Assembly: GCA_012961845.1 (NCBI GenBank)
Contig: DTYO01000003.1
Location: 1 to 17,197 of the forward strand
Length of the DNA stretch: 17,197 nucleotides
Source: Thermodesulfobacteriaceae bacterium
GTDB lineage: Bacteria > Desulfobacterota > Dissulfuribacteria > Dissulfuribacterales > UBA3076
Direction of reading: 5' to 3'
A model generated the notes under the pieces. That model was not told the DNA's origin and did not search any database. It saw nothing but the letters and a program-made list of their open reading frames with translations. Below are positions 7,461-15,187 of the stretch, one piece after another (position 1 is the first letter of the stretch; every line of letters starts with the position of its first letter). A program made the translations under genes and the position numbers.

Positions 7461-7592
7461 TTAGAGCCGCAAGGGGTTCGCGATTTCACCAGATCGGCTG
7501 CAGTGTCAGGGGAGTGAAGTGCCAAGGTACGTGTGTATCCCCTCCACCTTGCATCTTCGGCAAAGTCGCGAACCGAATAATCCGGTTTGAAA
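7461..7592 (-). repeat. Dispersed ~130-bp structured repeat, copy 2 (inverted)
   Basis: This is the inverted counterpart of the repeat at 5411-5540, about 80% identical by eye. Its outer stem is stronger: GGTTCGCGA and TCGCGAACC pair over 9 bases (plus-strand positions 7475-7483 and 7566-7574). AGGGGA (7508-7513) and TCCCCT (7538-7543) form the inner stem. On the minus strand an open frame runs through it and would read ...SPDTAADLVKSRTPCGS, but copy 1 has an in-frame stop shortly after its start (TAA at 5423-5425), so coding is unlikely. The two copies flank the mltF-like gene as inverted repeats about 1.9 kb apart. Confidence 0.7.
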
Positions 7593-8059
7593 GTAAACGT
7601 CGAACATCGGATGAGAAACCGGAAGCACAAGGGAGGGGGCAACCGGAAAGGGGGAGTCCTGGAATGTTCTCTACCTGCGGCCAGGTACCTCCCGGTCTGT
7701 GTAACCATCAGGGTCAGCATAGAAAACATGGAAGGAGTCCCCTGTTCCGTTTGCCTTTATATGCAGAATAAGCAGCTGAGACAAGTCAAGTTTCCTGAAC
7801 ATGGCAGACAAAACGCATTCGACACAGGGGACAACAGGCCTTGAAGCCGGAACCGGTTTACAGCAGGTTTTCAATCAGCATTCAGGGAACCGGATAGTAA
7901 AATTGCCGGGTACCCGTTTCCTGTAAGAACCCATTTTATTTCTGCAGGTTCATTAAGTACAGGGTTTATGGTAAATATGAAGAGTGTCCGGACAGAAATG
8001 CAGACTCCGGCTTCAGGTAAAGTCGTCTGTATAGTGCTTGTCCCGATTGTGATTCAACT

Positions 8060-9598
8060 ATGTTTTCTAACCTCAGAAGAAAAATGATCCTGTGCCTGAT
8101 ACTGATCCTGGGTATGTGCTGGGGCGGGTTGTTCTGGTGGATGATCAGCCAGCAGGAAAAATTTCTTAATGAGCAGCTCAGACGTCAGGCAAGGGGAATA
8201 TATCACTATATCATACTGACACGGCAGTGGATAGCCAGCTATGACGGCGTTTATGTGAGTGGTGGCAAGGGGTATGATCTGGTGACTCCGTCTGATTTTT
8301 CGTATCAGATAGCCGATTTCAGCAAAGGCCGCATGCCGTTTTCCGTGAAAATCGCGGTGCCTGGTTCGGACAACCCTTTCCACATGGGGGATGAATTTGA
8401 GACAAAGGCCCTGAAAATTCTGAAAAGGGGCAGGGTCCTGGAAGTCTGGGAAATGGCTGAAACACAAAAAGGAACGCAATTCCGCTACTGTGCACCCCTC
8501 ATTTTTGAAGATGAATGTATAGGGTGTCATGCCCGCAAGAATGATTCATCTCAGGTTACCGACGACATGGTGGGGTGCGTCAGCATTTCATTTTCTGCCG
8601 ATCCCTTTATGAATAGGATCTCCGGCAACAAAAAATATATCTTTCTATACCTACTGGCCAGCCTAGGCATAGTATTGTTTCTCCTGTTCGGCATGCTCAG
8701 ATCGTTTGTCCTGAGGCCTCTGAACCAGCTGACCAGTGCGGCAAATCGTATACATGAGGGAGACATGGCAGTCAGGGTGAGCCTTGAGGCCAGTGAAGAA
8801 TGGAGGAGGGTAGGAGCGAGCTTCAACCAGATGGTGGAGTCCCTGTCAAATCAGCAGGAGATCCTGAAAAATGAGGTCAAAAAGGCTGTGTCAGACCTTG
8901 CACAGGCTTATGAGAAGCTCCAGCGTACTGAAAAATATAGATCGGACTTCTTCTCCAATATAACGCATGAGCTCAGGACTCCCATTACGGCCCTGAAGGG
9001 GGCTGCTGATCTTCTGGGTAAAAAGTGTACAGGCAAGGATACGCTGACGTATATCGGGATTCTCAACAGAAACATCGAAAAGCTGTCGCGTATGGTCAGA
9101 GATCTTCTGGACTGTGCAAAGATGGAGAGCGGTGAACTCGAGCTGGAAAAGGGACTGGATGATCTTGCTGAAGTGATAGAGGATGCGATCTTAATGGTTA
9201 TGCCCCTGGCCTGGGACTGCAACGTCAAAATCAGCTATGAGGCATCCAAGGAAAAAATCCTGATATCGTTCGATCGTGACCGTCTGGAACAGGCTGTGTC
9301 CAATCTTCTCTCAAATGCAATAAAGTTTTCTCCTGAAGGCAGCTCAATAGATGTCAGTGTAGCAAGGAAAGAGGGGGAAGTTGTTGTGTCCGTGGAAGAT
9401 TATGGGCCAGGCATACCTGAAGATGAAAGAGATTTGGTATTCAGAAAGTTTTTCAGACGGTATAATGAGAAAGCTACTGAAGGCATGGGGCTGGGCCTGG
9501 CCATAGCCAAGGGGATTGTTGAGGCTCACGGTGGCAGGATATGGATATCTGATCCGCAGCATCCCGGTGTGATTCTGAATATTTCGCTTCCCTTTTAA
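8060..9598 (+). CDS. Membrane sensor histidine kinase with periplasmic c-type heme motif (DUF3365/Tll0287-like)
   Basis: A 512-residue kinase. Transmembrane helix 1 is at about residues 9-29, a periplasmic domain at 30-190, helix 2 at 193-213, and a HAMP linker to ~268. A short coiled coil leads to the HisKA domain with the phospho-acceptor His303 in SNITHELRTP. The ATP-binding domain has N415LLSN419, DYGPG at 447-451 and GMGLGL at 475-480, so it looks active. The periplasmic part resembles DUF3365 (Tll0287-like) and carries CIGCH at 153-157, a covalent heme c site, suggesting a redox or nitrogen-oxide sensor. The next gene is its response regulator. The start has no clear ribosome site; ATG 8084 is an alternative start that keeps helix 1. 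Confidence 0.88.
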   Translation: MFSNLRRKMILCLILILGMCWGGLFWWMISQQEKFLNEQLRRQARGIYHYIILTRQWIASYDGVYVSGGKGYDLVTPSDFSYQIADFSKGRMPFSVKIAVPGSDNPFHMGDEFETKALKILKRGRVLEVWEMAETQKGTQFRYCAPLIFEDECIGCHARKNDSSQVTDDMVGCVSISFSADPFMNRISGNKKYIFLYLLASLGIVLFLLFGMLRSFVLRPLNQLTSAANRIHEGDMAVRVSLEASEEWRRVGASFNQMVESLSNQQEILKNEVKKAVSDLAQAYEKLQRTEKYRSDFFSNITHELRTPITALKGAADLLGKKCTGKDTLTYIGILNRNIEKLSRMVRDLLDCAKMESGELELEKGLDDLAEVIEDAILMVMPLAWDCNVKISYEASKEKILISFDRDRLEQAVSNLLSNAIKFSPEGSSIDVSVARKEGEVVVSVEDYGPGIPEDERDLVFRKFFRRYNEKATEGMGLGLAIAKGIVEAHGGRIWISDPQHPGVILNISLPF

Positions 9599-9620
9599 AA
9601 TATGGGGGTGGATTACTGTT

Positions 9621-10322
9621 TTGGACGCCAGACGAATTCTCGTAATTGAAGATGACGAAGACATCCTCACTGTCCTGAAAGACCAGCTGGAACTCGATGG
9701 TTTCGAAGTTGCCGGCGCCGGCACCGGGCAGGAGGGACTGAAACGGGTGTGGGAATGGCATCCGGATCTCCTCATACTGGATCTGAACCTGCCGGATCTC
9801 GATGGCATCAAGATCTGCCGCAATATCCGGAAATCATCTAATTTACCTATTATCATGCTCACTGCTAGGGAATCTCTTTCTGACAAGGTCAGGGGGCTTG
9901 AGTGTGGTGCTGACGATTATATTGTCAAACCCTTCGAATATCTGGAACTTGCAGCCAGAATACGGGCCTGCCTTAGAAGGCATACTTCTGCATATACTCT
10001 CAGAGAGGACAAATACGACTACGGCATCCTGAAGATTCTGCCCAAGAAAAGGCAGGTGCTCAGGTTTGGAGAACCGGTAAGGCTGACAAAGAGAGAATTT
10101 GATCTTCTGGAACTGCTGGTCTCCTATATGGGAGATGTGCTCTCAAGAGATTTTATCTCCAGCCAGTTATGGCCCAAGGAGGAGGTGTATTCCTGGAGCA
10201 GGGCCATAGATGTCCATATTCGGAGGCTGCGCCAGAAAATAGAACCGGATCCTGAGAACCCCAGGTTCATCCATACCCATACGGGGGTAGGTTACAGGTT
10301 CGAGGGTGATAATGGGGATTGA
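9621..10322 (+). CDS. OmpR/PhoB-family response regulator
   Basis: A 233-residue two-domain regulator. The receiver domain (1-120) has the acidic pair in IEDDED (10-14), the phosphorylation site Asp54 in LILDLNLPD, Thr81 in MLTARE and Lys103 in VKPFE. The C-terminal winged helix (about 140-230) has LTKREFDLLELL, the recognition region SRAIDVHIRRLRQKI and the ending THTGVGYRFE, as in OmpR/PhoB proteins that bind tandem direct repeats. The start codon is TTG, with GGGGGTGG about 10 bases upstream; no ATG or GTG in frame fits better. It lies 22 bases after the kinase gene and is surely its partner. It ends 13 bases from the 3' end of the nap-type cluster, which is its most likely nearby target. 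Confidence 0.9.
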   Translation: MDARRILVIEDDEDILTVLKDQLELDGFEVAGAGTGQEGLKRVWEWHPDLLILDLNLPDLDGIKICRNIRKSSNLPIIMLTARESLSDKVRGLECGADDYIVKPFEYLELAARIRACLRRHTSAYTLREDKYDYGILKILPKKRQVLRFGEPVRLTKREFDLLELLVSYMGDVLSRDFISSQLWPKEEVYSWSRAIDVHIRRLRQKIEPDPENPRFIHTHTGVGYRFEGDNGD

Positions 10323-10335
10323 TCCGCATTCCGTC

Positions 10336-11142
10336 TTACCTGCGCCATTTAAATGAAATGGCATCGTGTGCACAGTTATCCACACACTCACCGCAATTCC
10401 AACAGTATGCCGACATGCCTTCTCCAAGAGACGGATTGAGCCCGAGAGGACAGGTCCTGTCGCAGAGGCCGCATTCATTGCATGCTGTCTGATCCTGGAC
10501 GACTCTGAGTTTCCTGCAGTTTCCAATGAATGCAAGCAGTGCTCCGAGCGGGCACATATACCGGCAGTAAAATCTCCTGGTCACGAGATTCACAGCCAGT
10601 ACACCTAATATTACCACGCCTTCCAGGGCAAAGGTGTGGAAGAAAACGGCCATCATGATTTCACGACCGATCAGTCCGGGCGGTGAGATAAATACAAATA
10701 TCGGGGCCCCAAGTATCAGCGTAAGAAGAATTTCACCCATGAGTGCGTACCACAATAACTTCCTGGAAAGTACCAGCCGGTCTCTGCGGAATCTCCTCCT
10801 GGTAAACAGCCTGCCGAACCTGTCACTGAGGTCACAAAAATAGTTGATGGGGCATATCCAGCCACAGAAGATCCGCCCCAGGAAAAGAGCCACCAGTATG
10901 GGGATAATCATTCCTATTAGCAGAGGAAGATAGATGATTTTTGATACCAGGATACTTTCCAGTCCTTCAAGGGGTGATACAAACCAGAGTTTCCCTATTC
11001 CCAGGGACTGGTACCATCCCTGAATAAAATCGATCTGAAAATAGTGATTCAAGAAGGGAGCTAGGAGGATGACCAGAAAGGCCCCTGTCTGTATCAGTAA
11101 CCGCCACTTGCCCAGATTCCTTTTTTTTCTATGGTTCACCAT
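10336..11142 (-). CDS. napH: NapH-like membrane ferredoxin (quinol dehydrogenase component)
   Basis: About 268 residues from the ATG at 11142, a start that overlaps the napG stop as ATGGTGA and so implies translational coupling. Four or five transmembrane helices span residues ~12-205. Two CxxxCP motifs on membrane loops, CGWICP and CRYMCP, are typical of NapH/NosR-like proteins. The C-terminal cytoplasmic part has two 4Fe-4S motifs: CNECGLCDRTCP and CWNCGECVDNC. NapH with NapG oxidises menaquinol or ubiquinol and passes electrons to the periplasmic nitrate reductase, and here it probably substitutes for the missing NapC. It is the last gene of the cluster and ends 13 bases from the convergent response regulator gene, with no clear terminator between. 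Confidence 0.88.
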   Translation of the reverse strand: MVNHRKKRNLGKWRLLIQTGAFLVILLAPFLNHYFQIDFIQGWYQSLGIGKLWFVSPLEGLESILVSKIIYLPLLIGMIIPILVALFLGRIFCGWICPINYFCDLSDRFGRLFTRRRFRRDRLVLSRKLLWYALMGEILLTLILGAPIFVFISPPGLIGREIMMAVFFHTFALEGVVILGVLAVNLVTRRFYCRYMCPLGALLAFIGNCRKLRVVQDQTACNECGLCDRTCPLGLNPSLGEGMSAYCWNCGECVDNCAHDAISFKWRR

Positions 11143-11786
11143 TGGACTGATTTGGACGCAAAAAGCGGTTCTATGTTTATTGCCTTTGATCCCATTTTGT
11201 CTGTAATAGGGCATCCGTGGGTGCACATGCCGCATCCGGTACAATATTTTTCATCCACTACCGGTCTCAGCCTGTCGAGGTGAATGGCTTTTTCTTTGAA
11301 CGGGCATACGTTATAGCATGTGCGGCACAGTGTTTCCTCCCGCCAGGTTACACATGTGTGCCTGTTGATCACCGCCAGGCCCATACGGACTTCCTCCATG
11401 CCGATCTTCAGGAGTGTTCCTGTAGGGCATACCTGCACACATTTCATGCACAGATAACACGGAATTTTTTCAGCGAAGATCAGGGGAGTGCCTGCATGGA
11501 TTCCGGCCTTTATGTCCTGGGGGACAATGGATTTGTAAGGGCATACCTCTACACAGCGTCCGCATCTGATGCATTTGCCGGTGAAGATTTCTTCGGGTAC
11601 TGCACCGGGTGGGCGCAGCCTGTTCGTTTTCACAGGTGAATCTATGAGATCGCCTGCTGAGGCTGCTTGTGGAACAAGGAGGATGGCGCTGCCCAGACTT
11701 TTCAAGAAGTTCCGCCTGTCAGTTGTTTTTTTTTCCGAAAGAGATTTTTGGAACGAACTCCCCGGCTTCGATTTTTTCAATTTCAT
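11136..11786 (-). CDS. napG: NapG-like Tat-exported ferredoxin
   Basis: About 216 residues. A twin-arginine signal, TDRRNFLKSLGSAILL, is followed by four 4Fe-4S motifs: CIRCGRCVEVCP, CYLCMKCVQVCP, CRTCYNVCP with an upstream Cys, and CTGCGMCTHGCP. This is the NapG/MauM pattern; the folded protein is exported and works with NapH to carry electrons from quinol to the periplasm. The start is uncertain because the frame opens well inside napD. ATG 11795, ATG 11786 or TTG 11780 are possible; only the TTG has a GGAAG site at normal spacing. All choices overlap napD by more than 60 bases. The next gene, napH, overlaps the stop codon by 7 bases. Confidence 0.85.
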   Translation of the reverse strand: MKLKKSKPGSSFQKSLSEKKTTDRRNFLKSLGSAILLVPQAASAGDLIDSPVKTNRLRPPGAVPEEIFTGKCIRCGRCVEVCPYKSIVPQDIKAGIHAGTPLIFAEKIPCYLCMKCVQVCPTGTLLKIGMEEVRMGLAVINRHTCVTWREETLCRTCYNVCPFKEKAIHLDRLRPVVDEKYCTGCGMCTHGCPITDKMGSKAINIEPLFASKSVQW

Positions 11787-12012
11787 CTTCCGCATTGAAA
11801 TAGGTAAGGCCCACCGTAAGTATCCCATCCATGCGGCTGAGAGTTTTTACAAGTTTTTCCATTTCATCAGAAGTCGCGGTATCTATTACAGCCACGATGT
11901 TGCCACTGTCGTCTGTGCCGTGGATCTCGATATCTCCAAACCGTTCCAGATTTTTCAGAATCGGTTTTTCCATGGAAGGATCGATGCTTATGACGAATCC
12001 GCCAATTGGCAT
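11719..12012 (-). CDS. napD: NapD-like chaperone for the nitrate reductase signal peptide
   Basis: A 97-residue protein with the NapD ferredoxin-like fold signature: GGFVISIDP near the N-terminus, EIHGTDDSGNIVAVIDT in the middle and LSRMDGILTVGLTYFNAEDE before the tail. NapD binds the Tat signal of NapA in the cytoplasm and holds back export until the molybdenum cofactor is in place. The ATG has an AGGAG site 5 bases upstream. The C-terminal part overlaps the start of napG in another frame, which fits its poorly conserved tail. It follows napA after an unusual 230-base gap. Confidence 0.88.
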   Translation of the reverse strand: MPIGGFVISIDPSMEKPILKNLERFGDIEIHGTDDSGNIVAVIDTATSDEMEKLVKTLSRMDGILTVGLTYFNAEDEIEKIEAGEFVPKISFGKKNN

Positions 12013-12207
12013 GTTAGCTCCTGAAATGCATGTGTTACAGCTTCGAGGTCAGAGGCAGAAACAACAGGTGTCTGTCCGGAAGACACGGTTTTCATTAGAA
12101 GTCAAGGTGCCTGAAATAATGAATCTGGCTATGCAGCTGATATTTCGACCATTACTTCTGAAACGCTGAGATGGAACAAACAATATGTTTATGGACCCAA
12201 AGTGACC

Positions 12208-12233
12208 GGGGAAGGCCGCTATGGGCCTTCCCC
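12208..12233 (-). terminator. Stem-loop after napA (10-bp perfect stem, no U-tract)
   Basis: GGGGAAGGCC and GGCCTTCCCC pair perfectly around a 6-base loop, 10 bases after the napA stop codon. No run of T follows on the minus strand, so this may be an mRNA stabiliser or partial terminator between napA and napDGH, rather than a full intrinsic terminator. The remaining ~195 bases up to napD show no gene. Confidence 0.5.
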
Positions 12234-12242
12234 AAAGTTGTG

Positions 12243-14633
12243 TTAAGAAACAATATACGGTTTGAGGGGCTTGGGCCCGGACACCTTCCGTATCCTGCAT
12301 GCGCAGATCTTGAACTCGGGTTCCTTGGAACCCGGGTCATAGGCATCTTTGGTTACCCGGTTGATCATTCTGTCCTCAAACATGTCATGCCAGTATACAA
12401 AGACCATCCCCTGAATCGGGCCTTCATATATCTTGGCAGGCAGGACGTTCGTGCCCCTGCGGGATTTGACCTCGACCATGTCGCCGGGCTTGATCCCCAG
12501 TTTTGCAGCATCTTTGGGATTGATCTCTACAAACGCATAGGGGTTGGCCCTCATGAGCTCTGGAATACGTCCTGTCATGCTGGTGGTATGCCAGTGGTCG
12601 ATGATGCGTCCGGTGGACAGGTAGAACGGGTATTCGGCATCGGGTGTTTCTGCAGGCCCCTGCTGGGGTCTCAGCCATATCCAGAGCTTTCTGTCAGGAT
12701 GCGCAGGACCGTAGAACTGGTATGGCTTGTCGTCTCTGGCCTCTGAATCGGCCATGGGATCCATGCCTCGGACGAATTTCTTTACTGTCCCGCCGGTGAG
12801 GGCGAATTCCTCTGTCGGCGCCGGCCACTGGACACCGTCCGCCATCTTCATGAGAACGTCATATGTGGCCCCCCGGAGATCGTTGTCCCTCCCCTTGGTG
12901 AGTTTCTGAGAGTATTCATCCCATATCGCCTTGGGCAGGTCAAAACTTTCCTCTTTGCCGATAAATGGCTCGACACACTTCTTGATTACAGGATCATTGA
13001 GTTCCCTGGCCAGACGGAGGGCCCATTCCCTTACGATCCACACCTCCGGCCTGGCCCCTGCCGGAGGATCCACTGCCTTTGGTGTAATTTGTGAACGCCT
13101 CTCCGTGCATCCATATACACCTGTTTTTTCAAAATGGAACGCGGTCGGCAGCACAAGGTTGGCCAGTTCAGTGGTCTTGGTCGGGAATATGTCGGTGGTG
13201 ACAATGAAGACATCCTCCCGCTTCATGCCTTTTCGGTAAAGATCTGCATTTGGCAGACTCTGGGCAGGACTGGTGCAGTGGACCCATATGGCTTTGATCT
13301 TCCCTGCGTTTATGGCCGAGAACATGGCCATGGTATGGTAGCCGGGTTTGGGAGGAATACGACCCTTAGGAATGCCCCAGGCCAATTCCACCTGGTTTCT
13401 CAGTTTCTCTTTTTTTACCAGCCGGTGGCCGGGCAGGATATGGCAGAGTCCGCCACCCTCCCTGACACCGCCGCAGGCATTGGGCTGTCCGGTCAGGGAC
13501 AGGCTGTCTGCTCCTGGTTTGAGGAGCTGTCCGGTAAGTATGTGGAGATTGTGGATCAGATTGTTTGCCCATACCCCCCTTTTTCTCTGGTTGATGCCCA
13601 TGGTCCACATGCTCACTGTACCATTTGATTTGGCAAACCAGCGGGCTGCCTGGCGTATATTGTCAGCCGTTATGTTGCCTCCGCATGTCTCGGCGGCATT
13701 TTCAGGGGAGTAGTCCGATATGAATTTGCGGTAGGTATCAAAATCGACTTCTACCTTTTTGCTCTGGCGGAACGTACTGTAGTTGGAGATGAACTCTTCA
13801 TCATAAAGTTTTTCCTCCAGAATCACATAGGCCATGGCGTTCAGTATGGCGAGATCCGTCCCGGGCTTGAACTGGAGGTGCATGTCTGCGATCCGGGATG
13901 TGGGAGATATCCTCGGATCTACGTTTATGATCTTGACAGCATTGGGATTGTCCAACTTCCTTTTCATGACCCGTCTGAACACCACGGGATGGGCTTCGGC
14001 CATGTTGCTGCCTATTATAAAGAAGCAGCTGGCTTGGTCTATGTCAGCGTATCCCCCTATTGGTTCATCGGCACCGAAGGAGGTGAGATAGCCTCCCACT
14101 GCGCTGGCCATGCAGAGCCTGGGATTCCCTTCCACATTGTTGGTCTGAAGGCCTCCCCTCATGATTTTCTGAAACAGGTAGGTTTCCTCCGTGAGGGCCT
14201 GTCCTGAGCCATAATAGGCCACTGAGTCGCTGCCGTGTTTCCGGACGGAATCCGCAAATTGCTTTGCAGCTATATCCAGGGCCTGATCCCAAGATATTTC
14301 CTTGAATTTGTCTGTTTTTGTGGATCTGTAGAGGGGCTTGGTTAGACGTTCTGGATGCCCTAAGATTTTGTAGAAGAGCATGCCCTTCATGCAGACATAC
14401 CCCAGATTGGTCCTGGACTCGGGGACACCCCTGAGGGCGACCGCCTTTCCGTTCTTAATCCCCAGATCTACCCTGCAGCCTACACCGCAGAGTCGGCAGC
14501 TGCCTCTTACCCACCTGTCTGCATCTGCAGCCCGGGCTTTACCCTCCAGGCTGAACGGCAGGTGCATACCCACATAGGAGGCTGCACTCAAGGCCGCAGT
14601 TCTTTTAATGAATTCTCTTCTTGAAAGGCCCAT
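12243..14633 (-). CDS. napA: Periplasmic nitrate reductase, molybdopterin catalytic subunit
   Basis: A 796-residue member of the molybdopterin oxidoreductase (DMSO reductase) family. A Tat signal (SRREFIKRTAAL, residues 4-15) is followed by the 4Fe-4S site CRLCGVGC...C (Cys46, 49, 53 and 81). NPRLCMASAVGGY at 170-182 supplies the molybdenum ligand Cys174 in the context of NapA (NARxCMASAV). The C-terminal domain has HTTSMTGRIPEL and DAYDPGSKEPEFKICA, also NapA-like. It reduces nitrate to nitrite in the periplasm. Its length falls between the monomeric Desulfovibrio enzyme and the E. coli one. A strong AGGAGGT site precedes the ATG. It lies 15 bases after the tetraheme cytochrome gene and upstream of napDGH. 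A related oxidoreductase with another substrate cannot be fully excluded. Confidence 0.88.
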   Translation of the reverse strand: MGLSRREFIKRTAALSAASYVGMHLPFSLEGKARAADADRWVRGSCRLCGVGCRVDLGIKNGKAVALRGVPESRTNLGYVCMKGMLFYKILGHPERLTKPLYRSTKTDKFKEISWDQALDIAAKQFADSVRKHGSDSVAYYGSGQALTEETYLFQKIMRGGLQTNNVEGNPRLCMASAVGGYLTSFGADEPIGGYADIDQASCFFIIGSNMAEAHPVVFRRVMKRKLDNPNAVKIINVDPRISPTSRIADMHLQFKPGTDLAILNAMAYVILEEKLYDEEFISNYSTFRQSKKVEVDFDTYRKFISDYSPENAAETCGGNITADNIRQAARWFAKSNGTVSMWTMGINQRKRGVWANNLIHNLHILTGQLLKPGADSLSLTGQPNACGGVREGGGLCHILPGHRLVKKEKLRNQVELAWGIPKGRIPPKPGYHTMAMFSAINAGKIKAIWVHCTSPAQSLPNADLYRKGMKREDVFIVTTDIFPTKTTELANLVLPTAFHFEKTGVYGCTERRSQITPKAVDPPAGARPEVWIVREWALRLARELNDPVIKKCVEPFIGKEESFDLPKAIWDEYSQKLTKGRDNDLRGATYDVLMKMADGVQWPAPTEEFALTGGTVKKFVRGMDPMADSEARDDKPYQFYGPAHPDRKLWIWLRPQQGPAETPDAEYPFYLSTGRIIDHWHTTSMTGRIPELMRANPYAFVEINPKDAAKLGIKPGDMVEVKSRRGTNVLPAKIYEGPIQGMVFVYWHDMFEDRMINRVTKDAYDPGSKEPEFKICACRIRKVSGPKPLKPYIVS

Positions 14634-14648
14634 TTCGTACCTCCTTTT

Positions 14649-15044
14649 CTAATTATGGACGGTGAATGAGTGTACCGGATGGCATTCCCAGCACACTTTT
14701 CCATCTACGGTCTTATGAAACTGGCCTGAATGGCATACTGCACAGACCGACATGTAGGGGACAGCCTTCATGTCTTCATACGTGCCGTGGCATTCGTAAC
14801 ATTTTACCATGCCTTTGCCGTGGCCGGATTCGAACCACTCCGAATATATCTCGGGAGTCGCTTCCTTGTGGCATTCAAAACAGGGCATGAGCTTTTCCTG
14901 CTCGGTGACAGCCGGATGGTCTGCCGCCCTGGCCTGGACTGATACCCCGGGCTGTCCTTTCGCAGGACAGTTGGGGCACGTACAGGCTGAGAGAAAAACT
15001 GACAAAATCAAGAGGACAACCAATAAAATTTTGCCTTTCACCAT
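14649..15044 (-). CDS. napM: Tetraheme c-type cytochrome lipoprotein, NapM-like
   Basis: A 131-residue exported cytochrome. The signal peptide ends in a lipobox, LSAC, with Cys21 as the likely lipidated residue; two further cysteines follow (CTCPNC). Four heme c sites follow: CFECH (55-59), CYECH (82-86), CAVCH (101-105) and CWECH (118-122). Extra histidines (SGHGKG, PVHSF) may serve as distal ligands. In Desulfovibrio desulfuricans a small tetraheme NapM precedes napA and carries electrons to it; size, heme count and position agree. AGGAGGT stands only 3 bases before the ATG, so the GTG of the second codon may also be used. No NapB or NapC gene is in the window. Confidence 0.82.
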   Translation of the reverse strand: MVKGKILLVVLLILSVFLSACTCPNCPAKGQPGVSVQARAADHPAVTEQEKLMPCFECHKEATPEIYSEWFESGHGKGMVKCYECHGTYEDMKAVPYMSVCAVCHSGQFHKTVDGKVCWECHPVHSFTVHN

Positions 15045-15141
15045 GTACCTCCTTTAGTCTTGTTGTGTTTTCCAAAATGCCCGGGCGGGTTACTGCGTTA
15101 ACAGATGGATGACAGGGATCCTCCCGGATCTGCCTGAGCTG

Positions 15142-15187
15142 AAAAGGCGTTTGCAGAAGACTGTACTGCAGGCGCCCTGAGCCTTTT
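15142..15187 (-). promoter_or_regulatory. Imperfect hairpin in the leader of the cytochrome gene
   Basis: AAAAGGC (15142-15148) and GCCTTTT (15181-15187) pair, with TGCAG (15152-15156) and CTGCA (15166-15170) forming an inner stem. A further inverted repeat (GTCTT/AAGAC, 15203-15218) lies nearby. They stand in the 259-base gap between the porin and cytochrome genes and could be a leader structure or attenuator. No known riboswitch is recognised. Confidence 0.3.

Larger units (their letters stand above)
7129..8059. other. 930-bp intergenic region without a supportable gene
   Basis: This region separates the divergent transglycosylase and histidine kinase genes. Short open frames exist on both strands, but they lack ribosome sites, family motifs and protein-like composition, so I do not call them. 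The stretch holds the second copy of the dispersed repeat (7461-7592), the palindrome at 7133-7145 and, at about 7610-7670, a purine-rich G-run tract. The last 150 bases before 8060 should contain the promoter of the two-component operon; I see no convincing -35/-10 pair there. Confidence 0.6.

Noticed and set aside
5411..7592. Composite transposon made of the two inverted repeats around the transglycosylase gene
   Set aside because: The repeats are internally structured, diverged to ~80%, carry no transposase, and one is fused to the gene's 3' end; no target-site duplication was seen.
7590..7680. Possible remnant of a group II intron (ggatgagaaaccgg followed by G-rich tract)
   Set aside because: No reverse transcriptase, no recognisable domain V, and the similarity is limited to a few short words.
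7406..7729. Minus-strand 107-codon open frame through repeat copy 2
   Set aside because: The frame is broken in copy 1 of the same repeat, and the structure is better explained by nested inverted repeats than by a protein.
12171..12746. Plus-strand 191-codon frame opposite the end of napA
   Set aside because: A shadow of the napA coding sequence on the other strand.
12243..14633. Formate dehydrogenase or assimilatory nitrate reductase instead of NapA
   Set aside because: No selenocysteine or formate-type active-site motif; the CMASAV ligand context, Tat signal and napD/G/H neighbours favour periplasmic nitrate reductase.
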